In this document: positions 41,534 to 50,591 of the stretch, in pieces | How the letters are laid out: every line of letters starts with the position of its first letter | Position numbering within the stretch: the stretch's first letter is position 1 | From: Methylobacter sp. | Lineage (GTDB): Bacteria; Pseudomonadota; Gammaproteobacteria; Methylococcales; Methylomonadaceae | Direction of reading: 5' to 3' | Assembly: GCA_028716975.1 (NCBI GenBank) | Contig: JAQUOU010000002.1 | Coordinates: 176,841-240,840, forward strand | DNA length: 64,000 bases | Made by a program: the position numbers and the translations under genes | The notes under the pieces: generated by a model | What the model saw: the letters and a program-made list of their open reading frames with translations, nothing else | Told to the model about the DNA's origin: nothing | Database searches by the model: none

Positions 41534-42763
41534 ATGAACAAACCCAAAAAAGTCGCAATTCTCACGGCGGGCGGTTTGGCCCCTTGTCTCAGCTCGGCCA
41601 TCGGCAGTCTTATCGAACGCTACACAGAAATTGACCCCGCCATTGAAATCATTTGTTACCGCAGCGGTTATAAAGGTTTGCTGCTCGGCGACTCCTACAA
41701 AGTCACTCCGGAAATCCGCGAAAAAGCAGCCTTGCTGCACCGCTTTGGCGGTTCGCCTATCGGCAACAGCCGCGTTAAGCTCACTAACGTCAAGGACTGC
41801 GTAAAACGCGGCCTCGTTCAGGAAGGTCAGGATCCACAAAAAGTCGCCGCCGACCAGCTCATTAAAGACGGCGTGGATATTCTCCATACCATTGGCGGTG
41901 ACGATACCAATACCGCCGCCGCCGATCTTGCGGCTTTCCTCGCCAATAACAATTACGGCCTGACCGTCATCGGTTTGCCCAAAACGGTTGACAATGACGT
42001 CTTCCCTATCAAGCAGTCGCTGGGGGCCTGGACGGCTGCCGAGCAGGGCGCGCTCTACTTTAGAAACGTCGTTGCTGAAAACAACTCAAACCCGCGCATG
42101 CTTATCATCCACGAAGTCATGGGGCGCAGCTGTGGCTGGCTGACTGCCGCCACTGCCGTGGAATACAGGAAGCTGCTGGATCGCGCGGCATGGCTGCCTG
42201 AAATTGGGCTAGACCGTTTGGCTTTTGAAGTTCACGGAGTCTTCATCCCGGAAATGACCATTGACCTTGCCGCCGAAGCCAAGCGTCTGCGGGCGGTAAT
42301 GGATAAGGTGGACTGTGTAAATATCTTCGTTTCAGAAGGCGCCGGCGTAGAGGCTATCGTCGCTGAAATGCAGGCCAAAGGACAGGAAGTGCCGCGCGAT
42401 GCCTTCGGCCATGTCAAACTCGATGCCGTCAATCCGGGCAAATGGTTCGGCGAGCAGTTCGCGCAAATGATCGGCGCTGAAAAAACCCTCGTTCAGAAAT
42501 CCGGCTATTTTGCCAGGGCTTCCGCAGCCAATATAGAAGATATCCGCCTTATCAAATCCTGCGCCGATCTTGCGGTTGAATGCGCCTTGCGCCGTGAATC
42601 CGGCGTTATAGGCCATGACGAAGACCGCGGCGGCGTACTGCGCGCTATCGAATTTCCGCGTATCAAAGGCGGCAAGCCTTTTGACCTTGAAACGCCCTGG
42701 TTCAATCAAACGCTTACCGAGATCGGCCAGGCTAAAGGCGCTAAAATCGAAGCGAGCCATTAA
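41534..42763 (+). CDS. pfp: Pyrophosphate-dependent 6-phosphofructokinase
   Basis: The enzyme phosphorylates fructose 6-phosphate with PPi reversibly, replacing ATP-PFK and fructose bisphosphatase. The 409-aa protein has AILTAGGLAPCLSSAIG, the phosphate-donor site TIGGDDTNT, where the second Asp is a mark of PPi use, and the catalytic PKTVDNDV with the PPi-type Lys. It also has EVMGRSCGWLTA. The Asp-Lys combination supports PPi, not ATP. Such enzymes are characteristic of gammaproteobacterial methanotrophs, among others. It stands alone with a strong hairpin after its stop. Confidence 0.93.
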   Translation: MNKPKKVAILTAGGLAPCLSSAIGSLIERYTEIDPAIEIICYRSGYKGLLLGDSYKVTPEIREKAALLHRFGGSPIGNSRVKLTNVKDCVKRGLVQEGQDPQKVAADQLIKDGVDILHTIGGDDTNTAAADLAAFLANNNYGLTVIGLPKTVDNDVFPIKQSLGAWTAAEQGALYFRNVVAENNSNPRMLIIHEVMGRSCGWLTAATAVEYRKLLDRAAWLPEIGLDRLAFEVHGVFIPEMTIDLAAEAKRLRAVMDKVDCVNIFVSEGAGVEAIVAEMQAKGQEVPRDAFGHVKLDAVNPGKWFGEQFAQMIGAEKTLVQKSGYFARASAANIEDIRLIKSCADLAVECALRRESGVIGHDEDRGGVLRAIEFPRIKGGKPFDLETPWFNQTLTEIGQAKGAKIEASH

Positions 42764-42772
42764 GCCTGCAAT

Positions 42773-42799
42773 CAGGCAAACGGCCAAGCCGTTTGCCTG
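42773..42799 (+). terminator. Strong hairpin after pfp
   Basis: The arms CAGGCAAACGGC (42773-42784) and GCCGTTTGCCTG (42788-42799) are perfectly complementary around a CAA loop, 9 bp after the pfp stop. A run of T does not follow (AAGCTCG), so it is not a textbook intrinsic terminator. It could still stop or stabilise the transcript. Confidence 0.6.
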
Positions 42800-43226
42800 A
42801 AGCTCGTAATTTCAAGGTGAAACGATGGCTTCTTACGATCGAAATCAGGAATCTTAAAAATGAAAAAAACTTTTTTGAATCGCGAGTAATTGAATACCAG
42901 GTAGGCGGCCCGCTTAGCTGGGATTAGCACGAATTTCGGCAGGGAAGCCTTTCAGCTCATAAAATAGAAGGATGGCCGGCATGTTGTTCAGCCTACCTTA
43001 GGACCCTGATCAAGGAGTTTTGGAGGTGTATTGTTATTTTGCATAAAAAGTTGCTATTAATAATTGAACCTTATACTTTCCCGGCTAAGGGATGATGGAT
43101 ATGGCGTTATACACCGGTAATTGAAAACTTATATACACCTAAGCTCGACTTTATCCATTTTCGAATTTTTTACAAGCAGATAGCCAGTGGTATAAGCTAT
43201 GACTTTATTGCTAAGCCCTGTAGTTT
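42800..43226. other. Intergenic, no gene seen
   Basis: About 430 bp between the pfp hairpin and the transposase remnant. It contains GTAGGCGG and GCCTACCT as a weak distant inverted pair (42901 and 42991) but no gene or convincing signal. Confidence 0.4.
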
Positions 43227-43793
43227 ATGCTCACCTTGCCTATCGAGTTGATGAATGTTATTACGGTGTTCGCGCCGTTATTTACCAAACCGGCGCGGGA
43301 ACACGTCAAACTGCTGATAGCCGGAGCCATCCTGTCACCCGGGAAGCGTACTATGACCTCGGCCTGGCGAGTCATGGGCCGAGGTCAGAAAAAAGATTTT
43401 CAACGCTTTCATCGGGTCTTGAATCGAGCCGTTTGGTCAACTCTAAAGGCATCGCGTCTTGTCCTCGGCCTGTTAGTGTCCTGTTTTGTTCCTGAAGGGC
43501 CGGTGGTCGTGGGTGTTGACGATACGCTGGAGCGGCGACGGGGCGGCAGGAGGGCGGCCAAAGGGATCGATCGCGATCCGGTTTGCTCTTCGAAAGGCTA
43601 TTTTGTCAAAGCCAGTGGCTTACGTTGGCTATGCGGTATGGTGCTGACCGAGATCAGCGGGGCAGGCTGTGCGCGGGCCCTGCCGATATTGACGGTACTG
43701 TGTCCATCAGAACGCTTTTATCAACAAAAAGGCCGTTCGCATCAAACCCTGCTCGACCGGGCGTGGCGCGACCGTACGGCGGATCAATTGTAG
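43227..43793 (+). pseudogene. IS701-like transposase, 3' truncated
   Basis: The 188-aa frame matches the N-terminal part of a DDE transposase group near IS701: LLIAGAILSPGKRTMTSAWR, QRFHRVLNRAVWS, then the first catalytic Asp in VVVGVDDTLERRRG and FVKASGLRWL. It breaks off at DRAWRDRTADQL, where complete members run to about 400 aa or more. The break is at a tandem GATCAATTGTA duplication (43782-43803), followed by hairpin repeats. It is inactive. No terminal repeat was found. Confidence 0.75.
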
Positions 43794-44010
43794 ATCAATT
43801 GTAGGGTGGTTCCGCTTTAGCGAACCACCGCAAACGAAGCCTACCATGATAACTTTTATACCGACATTTCCAGGCGTGGGGATGGCATGTCTGGAAATTT
43901 TGCTTGGTTTGGCATTGGCGGTTTGCTGCGCGAAACCGCCCTACCATGCTAACCCATAATACGTAAGGCGGTTTCGCCGATAGCAAACCGCCATAAACGG
44001 TGCGAAGGGA
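43782..44010. repeat. Tandem 11-mer and three REP-like hairpins
   Basis: GATCAATTGTA is repeated head to tail (43782-43792 and 43793-43803). Three hairpins follow: GGTGGTT/AACCACC (43805-43829), GGCGGTTT/AAACCGCC (43917-43940) and GGCGGTTT/AAACCGCC again (43967-43992). The pieces share GTAGGGTGGTT-like and CCTACCATG-type ends, so this is a small array of one palindromic family. It fills most of the gap between the transposase remnant and the toxin gene. The last 140 bp (44011-44148) show nothing. Confidence 0.75.
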
Positions 44011-44148
44011 GTTAATTGTTACACAGTTTTTCCAAGCGGTGTTTTGGGTTGCGAGGCCACTGTATAAGACCTGGAATTACAGATAGCACGGACTAAATAA
44101 TAGCGATACAAACAACTCTCGATTCAAAAATATTCCGCACAAAAATTA

Positions 44149-44532
44149 TCAATTCGTTGAGTTTGCCCGTATCCACGTAGCAAAATCAGCTTCCTGCATT
44201 GCACCGCCGGCAATTGCCTGCATGGTAAGCGTAGCATCTACCTGGGTGGCTTTAAGTTTGTATCCGTTCATGCCTAAAAATAAACCTACAGCCAAAAATG
44301 CAACGCGTTTATTGCCATCGATAAAAGCATGGTTTTTAGCTAAACCAAACCCATAAGCTGCGGCTAGTTCTGCAAAGTCAGGCTTATCATACAGGGCCAA
44401 ATTTACTGCACGATTCAAAGCGGAATCTAATAAGCCCTCATCCCGAATACCTGATGCGCCTCCATGCATAGTCAAACTTTCGTCATGCAAGATCACTAAA
44501 AGTTGTTTATCTATCCATTTATAAGATTTCAC
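44149..44532 (-). CDS. Doc-family toxin (Fic/Doc)
   Basis: The 127-aa protein has the Doc form of the Fic motif, HAFIDGNKRVA (HxFxxGNKR), with the N-terminal IRDEGLLDSALNRAVNL typical of Doc. Phage P1 Doc is known to inactivate EF-Tu by phosphorylation. This homologue probably halts translation when free of its antitoxin. The antitoxin-like gene lies 20 bp upstream in the same direction, giving the usual order. Confidence 0.9.
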   Translation of the reverse strand: MKSYKWIDKQLLVILHDESLTMHGGASGIRDEGLLDSALNRAVNLALYDKPDFAELAAAYGFGLAKNHAFIDGNKRVAFLAVGLFLGMNGYKLKATQVDATLTMQAIAGGAMQEADFATWIRANSTN

Positions 44533-44552
44533 CTTATTTCCACTAACGCATG

Positions 44553-44777
44553 CTATTTTGCCAGGGCATTAAAAGTATCCCGATAGTCACGCATGAATTC
44601 ACGCCCAATTTCCAGCTGTTCCTCAAAACTTGGATCATGCGGCGTAATGGTGACAGCCCCCGGCGCATCGGTTAAAAATACGGTATCGCCTTTTTCAAGC
44701 TTCAAGCGCGCTAATACCTCTTTGGGCAAAATTAAGCCCACTGAATTACCTATTTGCGTGAGTTTAAGCGTATGCAT
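44553..44777 (-). CDS. AbrB/MazE-type antitoxin
   Basis: The 74-aa protein begins with a SpoVT/AbrB DNA-binding domain (LKLTQIGNSVGLILPKEVLA, then LEKGDTVFLTD) followed by an acidic helical tail that would bind the toxin. It is the first gene of the pair with the Doc toxin. Such antitoxins usually repress their own operon; any operator would lie just upstream (about 44780-44830), where AT-rich sequence is seen but no clear palindrome. Confidence 0.85.
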   Translation of the reverse strand: MHTLKLTQIGNSVGLILPKEVLARLKLEKGDTVFLTDAPGAVTITPHDPSFEEQLEIGREFMRDYRDTFNALAK

Positions 44778-44936
44778 GTTGCCGCCCTGAGTTAAAGTTA
44801 TAACAATAGTTATAATATCGCTTAATATCCCGTTATCACAAATATTTATTTATAGGAGCGCCATTTATTGCGCGAATACTCCAAGCCCGGCATACGCTAA
44901 AGTCAGCGTGACATTAAAATGCCGGCTTGATTCCCA

Positions 44937-47567
44937 TCAAAATTTCGCCGTCAAACTCATGCGGAAACTGATGGGTTCTACCGGATGAAAGTGAATATCG
45001 TTGACGCCTGCCGAATTCTCGCCGGGCAGGCGCGATGCGTAATAGTAGTCAATCGCGCTATCTTTGCGGTTAAGCAGATTGAACATTTCCGCCTGCACGG
45101 TCCAGGTCTTGTTGAACTCATAACCCAGCATGGCTGACAAAAGGAGTGTCGATTTCGAACGCACGCTATTGTCCTCAATCAAGGGACGCGGGCCGAAGTA
45201 GCGCAGACGCGGCCCGCCGAAAAAGCCGCCGTATAAATCGTGAAGCGTCGCGCCTGCCGCCACTACGGCTTCGATGGAGCCCGGAATGTAGCTGCCGGCA
45301 GGGTCATCACCGCGAAAGCGCGTTTTGGAATAGCTTATATCGGCGTCGAAAGTCAACCAGCGGGTGGGCGAGTAATAGTTAGCCCATTCCACTCCGTAGC
45401 GCCGGCTTGGACGGCTCGCCTCCGTCCTGCCGGCATCGCCGACGAACAGCAGTTCGGAATCAATGTCCAGCCACCATACGGATAATGTGCTTTGCAAACC
45501 TTCCACCCAGCTTGTGCGCACGCCAATTTCTGCGCCGTAAGTGCGTACGAGCGGGTCGGCGCGTTTGACCGGATTTCCATCGGCATCTGTCGATAGTCCG
45601 GTTGCAGGGTCAACCCGCGTGTTTGCGCCGCGCGCGTCATTGCTGTGAAAGCCGAGTCCGCCGTTAAGATAAAACTCGGTTTGCGCCCACGGCCCAAGCA
45701 CAATGCCGGCTTTAGGGCTGACTAGCCCATCCGTGCGATTACCGTCGTTTTCGGCGCGGTTGCTGTTAGCCACATTAAAGCGGAAACCATCAAAGCGTAC
45801 GCCGAGACTGGTGCGCAACCAGTCATTCCAGCGGGTTTTGTTTTCTGCGTAGGGACTGACGCTGGTCACCCACACATCATCTACGCGCACGGCGGCATAC
45901 GGTTGCCGGGCTTGCGTCAAGAGCAGGCCGTTATGAATGTTATCGTTGCGAACTTGCAGCCCCACTGTGCTTTCGGACTCGGCTTTGCCGATCCGGTGAA
46001 AAAAAGCATGGCTAGCCTTGATGCCGGACACCCAACGTTCATCGGGTTGCGCAAACTGGTCGCTGCGTACCGGATTAGCGAGGAAGTACGTAAAGTTAGA
46101 AAACAAAGCCAGTTTGGAATAAAGTCCGTATACCATCAGCTTTGTTTCGCCCGCATCGGTCAATCGATGCCATTCGCCGGTAATACTGTAGCGCTGGCTG
46201 TTGCCGCCATCGGCCGGATCAATATTGCCGAAGCGGTCAATCAAACCGGCGTCTACCACGCGTTTGGGAATCTGGTCGGTGGCGTTCCAGTCAGCCTTAT
46301 AAGCCATGGCGGTTACGCTCCAGCCGGAATTACCGCGTTCTTCGCTATAGCGCAGGACACCGTTAAACTTGAGATAATCGTTGCTAACCGTCCAGGGGCC
46401 GCCGTTATGGACGCTTTCCCCCGCGTAAAGCAGATTGCCGCGACCCAGTTTGCGCGATCCCGTGACCAGACCGCGATAATAGTCGAAACTGCCGCCCGTA
46501 AATTTGACCATAGCCGCGGGCAATTCGTTAAAGTAATGGATATTTGCCGAACCGGTGCTGGAAAAATCCCCATTTTCCGCGTAATACACTCCTTTTTTAT
46601 AATCCAGCGTGCGAATCAGCTCGGGAATGAGGAAGTTGGTGTCCGTCCAGCCTTGCCCGTGCGCATGGGAAAGCATGTTGACGGGCACGCCGTCGATTTG
46701 AGTCAGGAAGTCCGTGCCGTGATCGAGGTTGAAGCCGCGCAGATAGTATTGATTGGCCTTGCCTTCTCCGCTGTGTTGGGAGGCGATGAGGCCGGGCACT
46801 GTTTCGAGAATTTCGCCGGGACGGCTGATAGGGCGGTATTTCAACTGCTCCTGCCCCACATTGCCTTGGGATGCGCTGTCGGCAATGCCAACCTGCGAAT
46901 CACTGCGTTCAGAGACTTCGATATCCTGAAGGTACACAGCTTCCTCGTCTTTAGACGACGATTTGGATTTAACCGTTTCAGCGTCTGAGGCTTGCTCCGC
47001 GAAAGCGCTGTTGCCGAGCAAGCAGGCAAAGAAGCAAACAGCCAGGCGCGCAGTCAATATGCCCGCGCCATGCAGCAACAACGTCGCCAGCATGAAGCCC
47101 AGAGCGAAGGACAGGAGACTTGCAGAAGCGGGCATTTCCTGCCCGTGCGCGTAGCCATGAAAAAAAGCGAAAAATACTACGATAAGTACGCTTACCGTTG
47201 CCCGAAATCGGACTCTTCTTATGACCAACATACCGAAAACGAAGACAGAGAGCAGAATTATTATTTCCACGCCGGGTACGAGCATGCCTGATAAACCGGC
47301 GAGACCGCCGATACTCATCATGCCGACGAAGGCGAGCGGCAGCTGCCAGACAGCACGTCCGCTCAGTTGCGCCGCCCAGATACCGACCGCGAGCATGGTC
47401 AGAAGATGATCCCATCCGTGCAACGGGTGATTAAAACCGTTATACCAGTCATTCATGGCGGCGTTGCCGGGATGGGCGTAAGCGAGCGTCGGCGCGATAA
47501 GCAGCGCCAAAAGCAGCAACAGCCTGTTTGGGTTTACTCCCGGTCTTCTGCTAATACGAAATTGCAT
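44937..47567 (-). CDS. HupE/UreJ permease - TonB-dependent receptor fusion
   Basis: One uninterrupted frame (876 aa from ATG 47567; open upstream to 47651). Residues 15-31 are a signal peptide (cut near AYA-HPG). Residues 32-172 are a HupE/UreJ-type nickel/cobalt permease with HPLHGWDHLLTM and FHGYAHGQEMP and about five helices. Residues 173-190 (LAVCFFACLLGNSAFA) look like both the last helix and a second signal peptide ending AFA-EQ. The rest is a TonB-dependent receptor: plug with YYLRGFNLDHGTDF and SHAHGQGWTD, beta barrel, terminal Phe. Inner- and outer-membrane parts in one chain would need cleavage at residue 190. A Ni or Co substrate is inferred from HupE. Confidence 0.85.
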   Translation of the reverse strand: MQFRISRRPGVNPNRLLLLLALLIAPTLAYAHPGNAAMNDWYNGFNHPLHGWDHLLTMLAVGIWAAQLSGRAVWQLPLAFVGMMSIGGLAGLSGMLVPGVEIIILLSVFVFGMLVIRRVRFRATVSVLIVVFFAFFHGYAHGQEMPASASLLSFALGFMLATLLLHGAGILTARLAVCFFACLLGNSAFAEQASDAETVKSKSSSKDEEAVYLQDIEVSERSDSQVGIADSASQGNVGQEQLKYRPISRPGEILETVPGLIASQHSGEGKANQYYLRGFNLDHGTDFLTQIDGVPVNMLSHAHGQGWTDTNFLIPELIRTLDYKKGVYYAENGDFSSTGSANIHYFNELPAAMVKFTGGSFDYYRGLVTGSRKLGRGNLLYAGESVHNGGPWTVSNDYLKFNGVLRYSEERGNSGWSVTAMAYKADWNATDQIPKRVVDAGLIDRFGNIDPADGGNSQRYSITGEWHRLTDAGETKLMVYGLYSKLALFSNFTYFLANPVRSDQFAQPDERWVSGIKASHAFFHRIGKAESESTVGLQVRNDNIHNGLLLTQARQPYAAVRVDDVWVTSVSPYAENKTRWNDWLRTSLGVRFDGFRFNVANSNRAENDGNRTDGLVSPKAGIVLGPWAQTEFYLNGGLGFHSNDARGANTRVDPATGLSTDADGNPVKRADPLVRTYGAEIGVRTSWVEGLQSTLSVWWLDIDSELLFVGDAGRTEASRPSRRYGVEWANYYSPTRWLTFDADISYSKTRFRGDDPAGSYIPGSIEAVVAAGATLHDLYGGFFGGPRLRYFGPRPLIEDNSVRSKSTLLLSAMLGYEFNKTWTVQAEMFNLLNRKDSAIDYYYASRLPGENSAGVNDIHFHPVEPISFRMSLTAKF

Positions 47568-48001
47568 TGGATTTTCCAGATGGCGAAAGAGTGATGAGGT
47601 ATTGTAGGGCGGTTTAATTCCAATAAGGCGATTATCAAATGATAATGCCAAAGTAATCCTTTACGGAACTGAGCAAGTTGATTCCATTCATACCCTTCGA
47701 CTACGCTTAGAAGAGCGTTCGACAAGGCTCTCCTGAGTTTATCGAAGGGCTCACCACGAACGGGTTTGACAAGACACTCCTGAGTATAGCCGAAGGGCTC
47801 TCCACGAACGGAATTAACCGCGCGCTCCTGAGCCTTGTCGAAGGGTTACCGTTCGTCCTGAGCTTGTCGAAGGAAGCTTGTCGAAGGAAACCTGGCTAAG
47901 GACTGTGCAGAAATTCCTTAGGTTTAACGGTATGCAGTAAACTACTGAAACTTTTTTAAGATAGCGTAAAAACCCTGAAAATTATTCTCAACAGGACCTC
48001 A
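47568..48001. repeat. Cluster of dispersed CTTGTCGAAGG repeats in the 47.6-48.0 kb gap
   Basis: Between 47693 and 47890 at least four degenerate units related to CTCCTGAGCTTGTCGAAGGG and CACCACGAACGG follow each other (about 47729, 47777, 47825 and 47854), some inverted. They are variants of the palindrome at 10990-11060. Such clusters arise by repeat-into-repeat growth. The rest of this gap between divergent genes holds no gene and must include the promoters of both. Confidence 0.75.
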
Positions 48002-49138
48002 ATGAACAAAAAAAAATTGATTGTTATCTTGGGCCTTGCATTGATGGCGGCACTTTATTTTTTTAATAGGAGTCCAAAGTTTGTTGATGTTGAGGTTCAT
48101 ACCCTTGAAAAAGGCGAGGTAAAAGCGACGGTATCCAATACACGCGTGGGAACTGTTAAAGCCTGCCGCCGCTCCTACCTGGCGCCTGCAACAGGCGGGC
48201 AGGTTGCTCGTCTTCATGTCAGCGAAGGAGACAGCGTTAAACAAAACCAGGTGTTGCTGGAGGTCTGGAATAAAGACTTGCGAGCCCAGGTTAATTTACA
48301 GGACGCCCAGATTAAGGCCAGCCAGGCATCCGCCGAGCAGAACTGCCAGCTTGCAGGCGGTGCAGAGCGCGAAGCAAGGCGTCTTGCCATCCTGCAGAAA
48401 GGCAATCATATTGTTTCTGAAGAACAGGTCGATATTAAAGAGACGGAAGCGAGAGCCAAGCGGGCAGCATGCAATGCAGCTATCGAAGCAGTGGCTGTTA
48501 CGCGGGCCAATCGCGACGTGATGCAGGCGGCTGTGGAACGCACCCTGGTTGTTGCGCCTTTCGATGGAACTGTCGCTGAAATCAATGCCGAAGTAGGGGA
48601 ATTTGTGACGCCTTCGCCGCCCGGCATTCCAACATTACCGCCGATAGACTTACTGGATGTCAGTTGTTTATATGTATCCGCGCCGATTGATGAAGTGGAT
48701 GCGCCGCAGATAAAAACCGGTATGAGCGCCTGCGTATCACTGGATGCGTTTTCTGAAAAACGCTGTTCCGGAACAGTAAGCCGTATTGCACCGTATGTGC
48801 TGGAAAAAGAAAAGCAGGCGCGCACCGTTGAGGTTGAAGTTAAGTTAACCGATCCGAAAGATCTGCAAGGTTTATTGCCCGGTTATAGCGCCGATATTGA
48901 AGTTTTAATAGCCAGCAAGCCACAAGCTGTCAGAGTTCCTGCGGAAGCGGTATTGGAAAATAACCGGGTTTTGTTGATGAATGACGATGGTTTACTGGAA
49001 GAGCGCGCATTCAAACCGGGTCTTGCCAACTGGAACTTTATAGAAGTTTTATCCGGCCTGAAAGCCGGCGATAAAGTGGTCATGTCGATAGGCAGAGAGG
49101 GCGTGGCGGCCGGTGCTTATGCCAGCGTACAGCAATGA
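48002..49138 (+). CDS. Periplasmic adaptor (HlyD/MacA-type membrane fusion protein)
   Basis: The 378-aa protein has one N-terminal membrane helix (IVILGLALMAALYFF), a biotinyl-lipoyl-like domain (VGTVKACRRSYLAPATGGQV, then ARLHVSEGDSVKQ), a coiled-coil hairpin (about residues 95-180), and a beta-barrel region with VVAPFDGTVAEINAEVGEF. It would join an inner-membrane ABC transporter to an outer-membrane channel. The next gene, overlapping by 4 bp, encodes the ATPase. The permease expected in such a set is absent from this window. Confidence 0.85.
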   Translation: MNKKKLIVILGLALMAALYFFNRSPKFVDVEVHTLEKGEVKATVSNTRVGTVKACRRSYLAPATGGQVARLHVSEGDSVKQNQVLLEVWNKDLRAQVNLQDAQIKASQASAEQNCQLAGGAEREARRLAILQKGNHIVSEEQVDIKETEARAKRAACNAAIEAVAVTRANRDVMQAAVERTLVVAPFDGTVAEINAEVGEFVTPSPPGIPTLPPIDLLDVSCLYVSAPIDEVDAPQIKTGMSACVSLDAFSEKRCSGTVSRIAPYVLEKEKQARTVEVEVKLTDPKDLQGLLPGYSADIEVLIASKPQAVRVPAEAVLENNRVLLMNDDGLLEERAFKPGLANWNFIEVLSGLKAGDKVVMSIGREGVAAGAYASVQQ

Positions 49139-49800
49139 TTCGGCTGGAACATATACACCGCTATTTTAAAGTGGGCGATCAGACCGTTCATGCATTGAAT
49201 GACGTTAATTTATTCATAGCAAAAGGCGAATATTATTCAGTGATGGGCCCATCCGGTTCCGGCAAATCGACTTTATTAAATGTCATAGCCTTGCTGGATC
49301 AGCCGTCTTCGGGCCGTTACCTATTAAATGACCAGGATGTCACGCAGCGAAGCGACGATGAACTCGCTAAAATCCGCCGTGAAAATATCGGTTTCGTATT
49401 CCAGTTTTTCCATTTAATTCCGCGCCTGTCGGCGGCTGAAAACATTGAAATGCCGATGATTCTGGCGGGCATTGCAGTAAAAGAGCGCAAGCAGCGTGTG
49501 GCGCAGGCGCTTGCTGAAGTCAACCTGCAGGATCGAGCCGGGCACAAGCCCGACCAGCTTTCGGGCGGACAGCTACAGCGGGTGGCTATTGCCAGGGCCA
49601 TGATTATGCGGCCGGAAATATTACTGGCAGACGAACCCACCGGCAATCTTGACAGCAAATCCGGCATTGAAATCATCGAATTGCTGGAAAGCCTTAACCG
49701 GTATGGAGTAACCCTAATGATCATTACTCATGACCAGACTTTAGGGGATCGGGCACAGCGAAAAATTCGCATTGTTGACGGGCAGCTACAGAATCTATAG
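49135..49800 (+). CDS. ABC transporter ATP-binding protein (MacB/LolD type)
   Basis: The 221-aa protein has Walker [14 protein letters not shown]-loop [17 protein letters not shown], signature [14 protein letters not shown], Walker [15 protein letters not shown] and a switch His in LMIITHDQ. It is of the MacB/LolD/FtsE class. It is coupled to the adaptor gene upstream. No FtsX/MacB-type permease gene follows; after 49800 come only small unrelated genes, so the transporter is incomplete here or uses a permease encoded elsewhere. Confidence 0.88.
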   Translation: MIRLEHIHRYFKVGDQTVHALNDVNLFIAKGEYYSVMGPSGSGKSTLLNVIALLDQPSSGRYLLNDQDVTQRSDDELAKIRRENIGFVFQFFHLIPRLSAAENIEMPMILAGIAVKERKQRVAQALAEVNLQDRAGHKPDQLSGGQLQRVAIARAMIMRPEILLADEPTGNLDSKSGIEIIELLESLNRYGVTLMIITHDQTLGDRAQRKIRIVDGQLQNL

Positions 49801-49927
49801 TTTTACCGGTAAGCTTATTGCCTATTCATAAAGAGGATCGGGCAACGGCTATGTTACCGTTAAATATTGAGTTTTCATTTTATCCTGCCGTCAAATGGCT
49901 TGCCCAGTATTACGACGGGAGATCATC

Positions 49928-50077
49928 ATGAAAAGTGCGGCGTCTATGAAATTGCTAGCCGCCATCCGTGAATTAAATCCTCATCAGTGCGAACAGTTGG
50001 TTTCTTTTTTGGATCAACAATACGAGGAATCCAAAGTCCTTGAATCAATACCGCCCTGGGAAAGTTTCAATATTTAA
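49928..50077 (+). CDS. Small unknown protein (49 aa)
   Basis: From ATG 49928, preceded by GGGAG at suitable spacing, a 49-aa acidic protein is encoded (KLLAAIRELNPHQCEQLVSF, then IPPWESFNI). It is predicted mostly helical. I do not recognise it. The frame continues upstream to 49895 through an unlikely start. It stands between the ABC ATPase and the DUF3175 gene in the same orientation. Confidence 0.45.
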   Translation: MKSAASMKLLAAIRELNPHQCEQLVSFLDQQYEESKVLESIPPWESFNI

Positions 50078-50232
50078 CGGTGATATAGCTTAAAATAATA
50101 AAACTGATTCAATCCCCCTATGCCAACTGTATATTATCATGTCATATAATCAATCGAGTCTGACTTCATCAATTCCTGCGGAACTTTAGCGAGAAAACTT
50201 GTTCGACTCAATGGTCCGGAAAAGGAGCAGTC

Positions 50233-50529
50233 ATGGCAGTAAATTCCACTTCAACATCCCTGAATAAATGGTCCGCCAAGGTTACGCGCGAAAGCGATGC
50301 ACTGAGCCTGGAAAAAGGTGTTTTTACCTGGAAAGATCCGAAAAAAATAGCACAATCACTTAAAGACTCAGCCGATGCGAGCACGCGCCGCAAGGCTGAG
50401 CCTTTCCGCTCGGCGATGTCAATGCTGGTTTTCTATATTAATCGCGCAGGAAAAAACCTGGATCAGGAACAGCGGCAAATTTTGGAACAAGCAAAACAGG
50501 CGCTACGCGAGTTATACGGGAGAAGCTGA
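50233..50529 (+). CDS. DUF3175 family protein
   Basis: The 98-aa basic protein matches DUF3175: NKWSAKVTRESDALSLEKGV, FTWKDPKKIAQSLKDSA, RRKAEPFRSAMSMLVFYINR, and a helical end. The family is small, widespread in proteobacteria and of unknown function. A ribosome site AAAGGAGC precedes the ATG. It appears to be a single gene. Confidence 0.85.
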   Translation: MAVNSTSTSLNKWSAKVTRESDALSLEKGVFTWKDPKKIAQSLKDSADASTRRKAEPFRSAMSMLVFYINRAGKNLDQEQRQILEQAKQALRELYGRS

Positions 50530-50591
50530 TGTTCTTTCAGCTCTACATTTGTACTTATCTGCAATCATCCCTAAAGATTTAGGGCGGAGGA

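Noticed and set aside
43782-44010. Possible CRISPR array
   Set aside because: The repeats are palindromic, only three, unequally spaced and differ in sequence. No cas gene is near.
45903-46988. 361-aa plus-strand open frame within the TonB receptor gene
   Set aside because: It is a long shadow frame of the GC-rich receptor gene on the minus strand. Composition and lack of motifs mark it as non-coding.
47693-47890. Possible CRISPR array in the repeat cluster upstream of the adaptor gene
   Set aside because: Units are degenerate, in both orientations and without constant spacer length.
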